Positions 33,047 through 40,219 of a DNA stretch of 45,026 nt are shown here, piece after piece (within the stretch, counting starts at the first letter, position 1; each line of letters begins with the position of its first letter). The notes beneath the pieces are model-generated. The model had not been told where the DNA came from. It searched no databases and worked only from the letters and a program-made list of their open reading frames with translations. The stretch spans positions 1 to 45,026 of the forward strand of contig QHRA01000173.1 in NCBI GenBank assembly GCA_003221295.1, given 5' to 3'. The translations under genes and the position numbers were made by a program. Source of the DNA: Verrucomicrobiota bacterium (GTDB taxonomy: Bacteria; Verrucomicrobiota; Verrucomicrobiia; Chthoniobacterales; UBA10450).

Positions 33047-33910
33047 TTACAGATTACGCGCTCCGGACCAACTTGCCGCCTTTGGATCGTAATCGAGCAA
33101 TTGATAAAGTTCCTCTCGCGTCTGCATTTTCTCCAGCCAATCGCTCTGACTCTCGCGCGTTTTCAAGTCGCGCAAAAATTCCGACGTCGATTTCATGGAA
33201 ACGCGAAATGCACTTTGCGGAAAGATGACCATCCGATAACCCAGCTCACGCAACTCATCGAATGAGAGCAGGGGCGATTTCCCGAATTCCGTCATGTTCG
33301 CCAGCAGCGGAACCTCCACTTCCTTCGTGAAATCGCGAAATTCCTCTTTCGTCTGCAGTGCCTCCGGGAAAATTGCGTCGGCGCCGGCAGCGACGTAAGC
33401 CTGCGCTCGCTTTACCGCGCCGTCGAAACTTTCAATCGCCCGTGCATCCGTTCGCGCGATCACCAAAAAATCTTTATCGCGTTTCGCCGCTACCGCCGCA
33501 GCAATCTTCTCCTCCATGTCGGCTGACGGGATCAGCGATTTTCCCGCGAGATGTCCGCACCGTTTGGGAAATTCCTGATCCTCCAGATGACAGCCGGCCA
33601 AACCCGCGCTTTCCAATTCGCAGATCGTGCGCGCTGCGTTTTCCGCGCCACCAAATCCTGTGTCGGCATCGACAATCGCTGGAATTTTTACCGCCTTGGC
33701 GACAAAACCGGCAAGTAACGCGACCTCGCTTAGAGTTAGCAACCCGATGTCCGGTAATCCCGCGGTGCAATTCGCCAGTCCAGCGCCACTTATATAAACC
33801 GCATTAAATCCGGCACGCTCCACCTGCCGCGCGATCGAAGCGTTTGGCACACCAGGCATCGCCACGCAATCCTTCGCGATCAACTCCCGCAATCGGACTG
33901 CTTTTGTCAT
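33047..33910 (-). CDS. prpB: 2-methylisocitrate lyase PrpB
   Basis: 287 residues from ATG 33910 (MTKAVRLRELIAKDCVAMPG). ICL/PEP mutase superfamily: FNAVYISGAGLANCTAGLPD, IVDADTGFGGAENAARTICE, the catalytic loop FPKRCGHLAGKSLIP with Cys, FLVIARTDARAIESFDGAVK and FPEALQTKEEF. It splits 2-methylisocitrate into pyruvate and succinate. The frame is open upstream; an ATG at 34021 overlapping the prpD stop (TAATG) would add 37 residues encoded almost wholly by palindromic repeat family D. The shorter start already begins where the family begins. Confidence 0.94.
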   Translation of the reverse strand: MTKAVRLRELIAKDCVAMPGVPNASIARQVERAGFNAVYISGAGLANCTAGLPDIGLLTLSEVALLAGFVAKAVKIPAIVDADTGFGGAENAARTICELESAGLAGCHLEDQEFPKRCGHLAGKSLIPSADMEEKIAAAVAAKRDKDFLVIARTDARAIESFDGAVKRAQAYVAAGADAIFPEALQTKEEFRDFTKEVEVPLLANMTEFGKSPLLSFDELRELGYRMVIFPQSAFRVSMKSTSEFLRDLKTRESQSDWLEKMQTREELYQLLDYDPKAASWSGARNL

Positions 33911-34014
33911 TCCGAGCGAAAATGCCACTCCGGCTCGGAGCGAGGAATCCCGTTGCGAAACCTTTAAGGTAACGTCCGCGGAATCCCTCAACTTCGCTCG
34001 GGATGACGGGCTCT
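33908..34014. repeat. Palindromic repeat family D, copy 1
   Basis: Ends TGTCATTCCGAGCGAA and TTCGCTCGGGATGACGGG are inverted; inner words CACTCCGGCTCGGAGCGAGG and AACCTTTAAGGTAACGTCCG recur in copies at 35459-35565 and 37548-37693. It lies between prpD and prpB and contributes the start region of prpB. Confidence 0.88.
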
Positions 34015-34020
34015 TTTTCA

Positions 34021-35409
34021 TTAGGGCATCCGCAGCAGCTTCATCAAATGATGCACGCCACTCTCCTCCTCGAGCGCCCAGGCACATTGCAGAATTTTCG
34101 CGCAATGATCCCGTCCCAGTGCCGGCGCGACCAGATGCAGAAATTTTCGCTCCAGCTCGACGTCCGACACCGGATTTTTCGCGTTGCCCAGCGGATAATC
34201 GACACGCTTTGTCAACATGCGGCCATCTTTCAGTGTGACATGCACGATGTTCGCTACGGCACCTGGATAAAGCGCACTTAGCTCGGCGTTGCGCGTCACT
34301 TTCACGTTTTCCAAAAATTTCCAAATCGTCGGATCGGTAAATCGCGAGGACTGAAATTGTTTGTCGCTTACTTGGCCATCGATCAACGCGATCGCGGTAA
34401 TGTATGGCAGGCTGTGGTCGGCGGTCTCGCGCGTTTCCGGTCTCCATTTTTCCGGCTCGCTTCCGATAATATCGACCGACGCCTCGTGCGATTCGATGTT
34501 AACTGAGGCGACCTGCGAAATGTCGTTGATTTGTTCGCGCAAAAACAACGCCGCCTCGATCGCGCTCTGGCTATGATATTCGGCCGGCCAATATTTGATA
34601 CTCGTGTTCAAAATCATCGACGCTGGTCCCTGCGGATTTTGTGGAAACGGCACCGCGAATTTTTCACCAACGTTACCAAGCGAAACCCCAAGTTCTTTCT
34701 CGAATCCCATTTGCCCTTCAAAAATCGGAGCCGGCCCGGTCATTCCCGCACGCGCGAGCAGCGCCGAGTAAACTCCATGCCGCGCTGCGTTCGCGAATGC
34801 CACCCCTTTCCAATGCGAGAGTTCGCCGACGCGTGCCTGTCGCATTGCTGCGCAGGCCACGCCCGCGATATTGACCGCGTGGCGCATTTTCTCCCGATCA
34901 AGTTTCATCAACTTCGCCGACGCTAGCGCGGTCGAGAACGCCCCGTAGGTCACATGGTCCCAGCCCCGCGAACGAATGCTGGCCGCATCGCACAAACGGC
35001 ATTGCACTTCATAGGCTAGCGCGATCGCGGTAATGGCGTCGCGTCCATTCGCGCCCACGCTCTCCGCCACCGCTAGCACCGCGGAAATATTGTCGCTCGG
35101 ATGCGCCGGTTCCTTCGACAGATAGGTATCGTTGTAATCGAAATAACGGATACAACAGCCAGTCGCGAACGCCGCCCAATCCGGCGGTGCCTGGTGGTGC
35201 GTGCCGACAATGGTCGCACCATGTTTCGCAGAAAATTCCGACGCGACTTCCCGCGCAATCCGGCAGGGCTCTTCGTTCCATGCGCCCAGCGCACAACCTA
35301 TGGAATCGATTACTCGCCGTCTCACTTCGTGCACAGTTTCGCGCGAGAGATCTTCGAAACGCAGGGCCCAAGCGTATTCGGCAAATTGATGGGCGAGCGA
35401 TTTGGTCAT
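34021..35409 (-). CDS. prpD: MmgE/PrpD family 2-methylcitrate dehydratase
   Basis: 462 residues. LRFEDLSRETVHEVRRRVID and SIGCALGAWNEEPCRIAREV open the family; FATGCCIRYFDYNDTYLSKE, AHPSDNISAVLAVAESVG and SIKYWPAEYHSQSAIEAALF carry the conserved Asp, His and Lys positions. The all-helical then alpha/beta layout fits the length. It dehydrates 2-methylcitrate to 2-methyl-cis-aconitate without an iron-sulfur cluster. The stop overlaps an upstream ATG of prpB in the form TAATG. A hydratase/isomerase (AcnD or AcnB) needed for the next step is not in the window. Confidence 0.94.
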   Translation of the reverse strand: MTKSLAHQFAEYAWALRFEDLSRETVHEVRRRVIDSIGCALGAWNEEPCRIAREVASEFSAKHGATIVGTHHQAPPDWAAFATGCCIRYFDYNDTYLSKEPAHPSDNISAVLAVAESVGANGRDAITAIALAYEVQCRLCDAASIRSRGWDHVTYGAFSTALASAKLMKLDREKMRHAVNIAGVACAAMRQARVGELSHWKGVAFANAARHGVYSALLARAGMTGPAPIFEGQMGFEKELGVSLGNVGEKFAVPFPQNPQGPASMILNTSIKYWPAEYHSQSAIEAALFLREQINDISQVASVNIESHEASVDIIGSEPEKWRPETRETADHSLPYITAIALIDGQVSDKQFQSSRFTDPTIWKFLENVKVTRNAELSALYPGAVANIVHVTLKDGRMLTKRVDYPLGNAKNPVSDVELERKFLHLVAPALGRDHCAKILQCAWALEEESGVHHLMKLLRMP

Positions 35410-35458
35410 GAAAAAATTGGAAGCTGCAATGTGACGATGAATGGCGGCTAAGCAACAT

Positions 35459-35565
35459 CGGCATCCCGAGTGGAACTGCCACTCCGGCTCGGACCGAAGG
35501 ATCCTGTGACGTTACCCTTAAAGTCACATTGCGGGATTCCTCGACTTCGTTCGAAATGACGGGAA
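35459..35565. repeat. Palindromic repeat family D, copy 2
   Basis: Between divergent prpD and the acyl-CoA synthetase gene. It starts GGCATCCCGAGTGGAACTGC and ends TTCGTTCGAAATGACGGG; the inner CCACTCCGGCTCGGACCGAA and GACGTTACCCTTAAAG match copy 1. It ends 9 bases before the GTG start of the synthetase and occupies most of the shared promoter region. Confidence 0.87.
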
Positions 35566-35574
35566 AATGTAATC

Positions 35575-37557
35575 GTGAGCGAATTTCAATTCGGTGGCGA
35601 ATTCGTATGGCATCCCTCGCCCGAGCTCATCGCGCAATCGAACCTGCAATCGTTCATCAATCGGCACGACCTCGGTTCATTCGATGAATTAATGCGGCGT
35701 TCCACCAGCGATATCTCCTGGTTCTGGGATACGGTCCTGCGGGACCTCGGCATCGAATTCTACAAGCCCCACGAAAAAGTCGTCGACCTTTCAAAGGGAA
35801 AAGCGACGCCGCAATGGTGCGTTGGCGGCGAAATGAACATCGTCCACAGCCTGCTCGATAAATATGCCGGCACGGCTATCGACAAAAAAATCGCCATCAC
35901 ATCGGAGACGGAGGATGGCAAGTCGCGCCGGCTGACTTACGCTGAGCTTCGCGCCGAAGTAAATAAAATGGCGGGAGCGTTGCATTCGCTCGGTCTGGGC
36001 AAAGACGATGCCATTGGTGTCTTCATGCCAATGGTGCCGGAAATCGTGATCGCGATGCTCGCGATCATCAAGATCGGTGGGATTTTCTTGCCGCTCTTTT
36101 CCGGATTTGGCGTGTCCGCCATCGTGTCGCGCCTAAAAGACGCCGACGGTAAAGCGCTCTTCACTGCGGACGGAACCTTTCGCCGCGGGAAATTTTGCGC
36201 AATGCGACCAATCGCGGAAGAAGCGGCCGCACAAGTTCCGACGCTGAAACATTTGATCGTGCTAACGAAAAACAGCGAGTGGGTTGTAGCTGCCGCCATC
36301 GCTGGCGGCAGGACCGAGGAACCTCTGCCGCTGAGGACAGCAGCAGCCACAACAAACACCGAGAAAACGAGCGCCGAGGATGTGATGATGCTCATCTACA
36401 CCTCAGGCACAACCGGCCGGCCGAAGGGCGCGGTACATACTCACTGCGGGTTCCCGATTAAGGCCGCGCAAGACATGTGGCATGGACTTGATCTTCATGG
36501 TGACGAGACACTCTTCTGGCTTACCGATATGGGGTGGATGATGGGTCCATGGCTCGTTTTTGGGACGCTGGTGCTAGGTGCTACCATGATGCTTTACGAT
36601 GGCGCCCCCGATTTTCCAGGACCCGATCGCGTTTGGAAATTGTGCACCGATCACAAGGTCACCGTGCTGGGCGTTTCGCCCACGCTGATCCGCGCGCTCC
36701 GAAAATATGGCGACGAAATTGTTAATCGGCACGATCTAACGAAACTTAGGAAATTCGCCTCAACCGGCGAACCGTGGAACCCGGATCCCTGGCTCTGGCT
36801 CTTTCGCGTCGTCGGGCGCGGAAAACTGCCGATCATCAATTACTCTGGCGGCACTGAAATTTCCGGCGGCATTCTGATGGGGAATGTGCTGACGCCGATG
36901 AAGCCGTGCGCGTTCTCCGGACCGTTGCCTGGGATGGCGGCCGATGTCGTCGACGAAAATGGAAACTCGATTCGCGGGAAAGTTGGCGAGCTCGTCATTC
37001 GCGAACCCTGGATCGGCATGACGCGCGGATTTTGGCGGGATCCGCAGCGTTATCTCGATACCTATTGGTCGCGCTGGTCTGACGTTTGGGTGCACGGCGA
37101 TTGGGCCGCAATTGATGATGAAGGACTTTGGTACATTCTCGGCCGGAGCGACGACACGATTAAAATTGCCGGGAAACGCGTCGGGCCGGCGGAAGTCGAA
37201 TCGATTCTGGTCGCGCACGCGCACGTCAGCGAAGCAGCGGCGGTCGGCGTGCCGGATTCGATCAAAGGCGAAGCATTGGTTTGCTTTTGCGTCCTGAAAA
37301 ATGGCGACAACGCATCGGCTGACATTGCCCAGGAGTTGAAACAAAGCGTCGCGCGTGACCTCGGCAAAGCGCTGGCGCCGCGCGAGATTATTTTCGTGAC
37401 CGACATTCCGAAAACACGAAATGCAAAAGTGATGCGTCGCATCGTGCGTGCCGCTTATCTCGGCGAAAAACTCGGCGACACTTCGGCGTTGGAAAATCCC
37501 TCGGCAATCGAAGCAATTACTAGTGCGAGAGGAAGTAAGAAAATCTCGTCATCCTGA
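35575..37557 (+). CDS. Acyl-CoA synthetase (acetyl-/propionyl-CoA synthetase type)
   Basis: 660 residues, GTG start. ANL superfamily, AcsA-like: N-terminal SISWFWDTVLRDLGIEFYKP-like segment, P-loop MLIYTSGTTGRPKGAVHTHC (about 272-291), TDMGWMMGPWLVFGTLVLGA, INYSGGTEISGGIL, the hinge WYILGRSDDTIKIAGKRVGP and the acetylatable Lys region PKTRNAKVMRRIVR. It forms acyl-AMP then acyl-CoA; beside prp genes, propionate is the likely substrate. Residues about 237-260 are encoded by a palindromic repeat (36283-36353) and look inserted. The stop TGA lies in repeat family D that follows. Confidence 0.92.
   Translation: MSEFQFGGEFVWHPSPELIAQSNLQSFINRHDLGSFDELMRRSTSDISWFWDTVLRDLGIEFYKPHEKVVDLSKGKATPQWCVGGEMNIVHSLLDKYAGTAIDKKIAITSETEDGKSRRLTYAELRAEVNKMAGALHSLGLGKDDAIGVFMPMVPEIVIAMLAIIKIGGIFLPLFSGFGVSAIVSRLKDADGKALFTADGTFRRGKFCAMRPIAEEAAAQVPTLKHLIVLTKNSEWVVAAAIAGGRTEEPLPLRTAAATTNTEKTSAEDVMMLIYTSGTTGRPKGAVHTHCGFPIKAAQDMWHGLDLHGDETLFWLTDMGWMMGPWLVFGTLVLGATMMLYDGAPDFPGPDRVWKLCTDHKVTVLGVSPTLIRALRKYGDEIVNRHDLTKLRKFASTGEPWNPDPWLWLFRVVGRGKLPIINYSGGTEISGGILMGNVLTPMKPCAFSGPLPGMAADVVDENGNSIRGKVGELVIREPWIGMTRGFWRDPQRYLDTYWSRWSDVWVHGDWAAIDDEGLWYILGRSDDTIKIAGKRVGPAEVESILVAHAHVSEAAAVGVPDSIKGEALVCFCVLKNGDNASADIAQELKQSVARDLGKALAPREIIFVTDIPKTRNAKVMRRIVRAAYLGEKLGDTSALENPSAIEAITSARGSKKISSS
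36283..36353. repeat. Palindromic repeat family C inside the acyl-CoA synthetase gene
   Basis: Arms at 36283-36311 (GTTGTAGCTGCCGCCATCGC...) and 36325-36353 (CTGCCGCTGAGGACAGCAGC...) are inverted with 21 of 29 pairs kept. The left arm resembles TGTAGCCGCCGCCGTCTCCG after rpsR. It encodes VVAAAIAGGRTEEPLPLRTA and a few more residues, between LKHLIVLTKNSEW and the P-loop segment, a site that is variable in the family. Confidence 0.75.
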
Positions 37558-37693
37558 GCGGAGCGGAGCGAAGTCGCCTGCCGCGCCGTAGCTTTTATGC
37601 GAAGGCTGGGAAGGATTCCGGTGTGAAAGCCTAAAGGTTACGCGGCGGGATCCCTCGGTCCGAGCCGGACTGGCATTTTCGCTCGGGATGACG
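37548..37693. repeat. Palindromic repeat family D, copy 3 (inverted, longer)
   Basis: Starts CGTCATCCTGAGCGGAGCGG and ends CATTTTCGCTCGGGATGACG. Read on the minus strand it begins like copy 1 (GAGCGAAAATGCCAGTCCGG, then CTCGGACCGAGGGATCCCG and AACCTTTAG). A non-shared block near 37575-37615 makes it longer. The TGA stop of the synthetase (37555-37557) lies inside it. Confidence 0.87.
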
Positions 37694-37755
37694 ACGCCAC
37701 CCAAACATCACGATTTCATCGATTTTTTTGAAGCAACCTGTTTGAATCTTCGCTT

Positions 37756-38169
37756 ATGAAAAAACACTCATTTCCTTTCGCGATGATTGCTTTGGCCACG
37801 ATCGGGATCGTCATGGCCGCCGGACCGGCGAAATTTGATGGCGAATTTGTGGACAAGAAATTTCTGAATGGACAAGGGGTGTTTGAGTTCAGCATTCATC
37901 AGATTGGCAGCGCGCTCGAGATTGCATTTGATGCGGCCTACTCCGATGGCCACGGCGCCACGCCTGATGCGACTGGCGCAGGCAAAGTCAACGGAAATGC
38001 GGCGCAGTTCGCCTGGAAGGACAGTTTCGGTAATACTGGGACGGGCACGATCAATCTCGCTGGCGACGATATCGTCGTCTCAATGAAAACGGTGCACGTC
38101 ACCGACCCGCGCTGTCTCGCGTTTTATCGTGACAACATGAAGCTAAAGCGCGTCGGGAAGAAATCGTAG
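37756..38169 (+). CDS. Small exported protein of unknown function
   Basis: 137 residues. Signal peptide at 1-21 (SFPFAMIALATIGIVMAAGP). The mature part is beta-rich with many Gly, Asn and Thr (GEFVDKKFLNGQGVFEFSIH, GAGKVNGNAAQFAWKDSFGN, TGTGTINLAGDDIVVSMKTV), ending in a single Cys segment DPRCLAFYRDNMKLKRV. The pattern suggests a lipocalin- or barrel-like small domain, but no family is recognised. It stands between two repeat clusters and has no evident operon partner. Confidence 0.75.
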   Translation: MKKHSFPFAMIALATIGIVMAAGPAKFDGEFVDKKFLNGQGVFEFSIHQIGSALEIAFDAAYSDGHGATPDATGAGKVNGNAAQFAWKDSFGNTGTGTINLAGDDIVVSMKTVHVTDPRCLAFYRDNMKLKRVGKKS

Positions 38170-38183
38170 CGTGGCTAAGTCTC

Positions 38184-38380
38184 CTTGGTGGGGCGACGCT
38201 CTGCGGTGCCGCACTCGTTGATTCGACGGCTCGACGGAGTCTCGCCCTACCAATCGGTTGCGTTCGGGGTAGAGAGAAACACAGGATTCCTGCCTGTACG
38301 CCCAGCGGACATTCTGTCCGCTGTTACAGAGTCAGCGGAGTTCAAGTCCGCTGCGCGCACAGACTGTAAGTCTGTGTTCC
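38184..38380. repeat. Two palindromic repeats between the exported protein gene and the mutase
   Basis: Unit 1 (38184-38253): TTGGTGGGGCGACGCTC and GGAGTCTCGCCCTACCAA are inverted arms, a family seen once here. Unit 2 (38278-38380): family E, with AACACAGGATTCCTGCCTGT, CAGCGGACATTCTGTCCGCT, CAGCGGAGTTCAAGTCCGCT and CACAGACTGTAAGTCTGTG hairpins, matching 21365-21479. The mutase stop (38387-38389) lies just beyond. Confidence 0.85.
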
Positions 38381-38386
38381 TTTTCG

Positions 38387-40219
38387 CTACACCATCGGAC
38401 GAAAACGCCCGACGATTTCCTGCAAGCGGCCGGTGATTTGACCGAGCGAACAAACTTCCACCGCTTCTAACAACGCAGGAAAGCAGTTTTCGCCGCGTTC
38501 AACGACCGCGCCCAGTTTATCGAGCGCGCGCTTTGATTTCTCCGCGTTTTTCTTTTTGAACTTCTTCAACCGCTCGACTTGCAATTTTTGTTTCGCTCGG
38601 GGAGTCCTCGCCAACTCGACCTCAGGCATCTCATCCGCGCCGTTGCGATAGCGATTTAATCCGACGATCGGACGCGTTCCGTCATAAATTTGTTGTTCGT
38701 AACGGTGGGCGGCATTTTGGATCTGACTGCGCTGATAACGATTCTCCACCGCCGCGAGCACACCGCCGAGCGATTCGATCTCACGAAATTCATCGAGAAT
38801 CGCTTTCTCAACCGCGCGCTCGACTGCTTTCATCCCGGGCGAGCCGCTCAAGATGTTCATGGTGTGCTTAAAGATTCCGGATTCTTCGAGCAGAATTGCC
38901 TGTCCATGCGCGGCAAGACGAATCCATTCCTCGCTTGGCGTGGTAAACGGTTCGTCGGCGCTGTTTGAATGACACGAGTTGGTGCCGTTCATGTAAGCCA
39001 GCATCAATTCGGCCGCGGTGCGGGTGAGGTTATTTTTGAACTCGGCGGCGATGAGCGACCGCCCGCTCGTTTGCGTGTGCAGTTTGAACATCTGTCCGCG
39101 TGCGTTCGCGCCAAAGACGTCGCGCATTCCGATCGCCCAGATTTTTCGCGAAACACGCGCGAGCGCGATGTATTCGACGTCGAGTCCGCAATCGAGGAAG
39201 AAAGAAAGCCGTGGTGCAAACTGATCGACCGGCACGCCCCGCGCACTTAGCATTTCGGCGTAAGCGAAACCATTGGAGAGGGTATAGGCCGCTTGTTGCA
39301 CCGGCGTCGATCCCGCTTCGCCGATGTGATAACCACTGATCGAAACCGGATACCAGCGCGGCATGTTCGCCGTTGTCCATTCAATCATGTCGCAAAGAAA
39401 ACGCAGCGACGCTTCCGTCGGAAAGATCGTTTCATTCTGCGCCTGGACTTCCTTGAAAATGTCGGCCTGAATCGTGCCGCGCAGATTCGGCACCACCTTC
39501 GCACCGAAGCGACGTTTTGCCGCCGCGATGTACATCGCCATGATAATCGGCGCCGGACCGCTGATTGTCATCGAGGCGGAAAAATTTGGAGCGCCGAGCT
39601 CAAAGCCATCGTAGAGCCGTACCATGTCTTCCACCGTGTCGACCGCGACTCCACCCTCGCCAATCTTGCCGAAGACACCGTCGGCATCGGAATCGATTCC
39701 GTAGAGGGTTGGGCCATCGAACGCGGTACTGAGACGTTTCGAGCGCTGATGCGCGCTCAAGAAATGGAAACGCTTGTTCGTGTCCTCAGCCAGCATCAGG
39801 CCGGAAAACAAACGAGTCGGTTCCTCCTGTAGCGGCGGCCGTGTCGGCCGCTCCGCGGGTTTTGCACGCGACACGCGCGCCGCTACAGCTTCGCCGTTTT
39901 TCTGGAAGCTCTCGATCTCGCGCAACGGCTCGAGATACATCTCGCGATAAGCGCCGTTCAGATACGGGAATTCACCCGGCAAACCATCGCCAAAAAGGTA
40001 GCGCGCGATTTCGCCCGGCTCGTCAATCTCGGGCAAAGCCAGGCGCGGCAAAGGCAATCCAGTCGGCGCTTTTGAAATTGGGATTTCCGCTTTGACCTTG
40101 TTCCAGCGGTCGGTCACTGCCTGCGCGAATTTTTCATCACTCCGCGCCCGCTTGACTTGTTCAAGCACAAAACGCCCGTGCTTTTCGACTGCTTCAACGA
40201 CTGCTCCAAGTTTGCTCAT
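38387..40219 (-). CDS. IcmF-type acyl-CoA mutase catalytic subunit (stand-alone)
   Basis: 610 residues; the B12-dependent mutase barrel without its own B12-binding domain. Marks: FPYLNGAYREMY, TNKRFHFLSAHQRSKRLSTA, NLRGTIQADIFKEVQAQNET, PVSISGYHIGEAGSTPVQQA, KLHTQTSGRSL and NSCHSNSADEPFTTPSEEWI. The tail (RLKKFKKKNAEKSKRALDKL, EVCSLGQITGRLQEIVGRFR) is that of IcmF, not of methylmalonyl-CoA mutase. Gln replaces the methylmalonyl-type Arg in VQAQNET. Residues 111-131 come from an in-frame palindromic repeat. Start overlaps the B12/GTPase gene stop by 4 bases. Probably isomerises isobutyryl-, butyryl- or a related acyl-CoA. Confidence 0.9.
   Translation of the reverse strand: MSKLGAVVEAVEKHGRFVLEQVKRARSDEKFAQAVTDRWNKVKAEIPISKAPTGLPLPRLALPEIDEPGEIARYLFGDGLPGEFPYLNGAYREMYLEPLREIESFQKNGEAVAARVSRAKPAERPTRPPLQEEPTRLFSGLMLAEDTNKRFHFLSAHQRSKRLSTAFDGPTLYGIDSDADGVFGKIGEGGVAVDTVEDMVRLYDGFELGAPNFSASMTISGPAPIIMAMYIAAAKRRFGAKVVPNLRGTIQADIFKEVQAQNETIFPTEASLRFLCDMIEWTTANMPRWYPVSISGYHIGEAGSTPVQQAAYTLSNGFAYAEMLSARGVPVDQFAPRLSFFLDCGLDVEYIALARVSRKIWAIGMRDVFGANARGQMFKLHTQTSGRSLIAAEFKNNLTRTAAELMLAYMNGTNSCHSNSADEPFTTPSEEWIRLAAHGQAILLEESGIFKHTMNILSGSPGMKAVERAVEKAILDEFREIESLGGVLAAVENRYQRSQIQNAAHRYEQQIYDGTRPIVGLNRYRNGADEMPEVELARTPRAKQKLQVERLKKFKKKNAEKSKRALDKLGAVVERGENCFPALLEAVEVCSLGQITGRLQEIVGRFRPMV
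39828..39887. repeat. Palindromic repeat family A inside the mutase gene
   Basis: Exactly 60 bases. Outer arms TGTAGCGGCGGCCGTGTCG (39828-39846) and CGACACGCGCGCCGCTACA (39869-39887) pair at 17 of 19 positions. Each half also folds alone (GCGGCCG-TGT-CGGCCGC and CGCG-ACA-CGCG), the double-hairpin plan of 17143-17204. It encodes residues about 111-131 (VAARVSRAKPAERPTRPPL), between EMYLEPLREI and the conserved EEPTRLFSG. Confidence 0.9.

Noticed and set aside
33911-34447. Long N-terminal extension of PrpB to 34447
   Set aside because: The extra residues are antisense to prpD and have no similarity; only the ATG at 34021 or 33910 is plausible.
38387-40219. Classical methylmalonyl-CoA mutase large subunit (MutB)
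   Set aside because: It lacks the C-terminal B12 domain, has an IcmF-like tail (CSLGQIT) and Gln in place of the substrate-binding Arg; IcmF-type is the better call.
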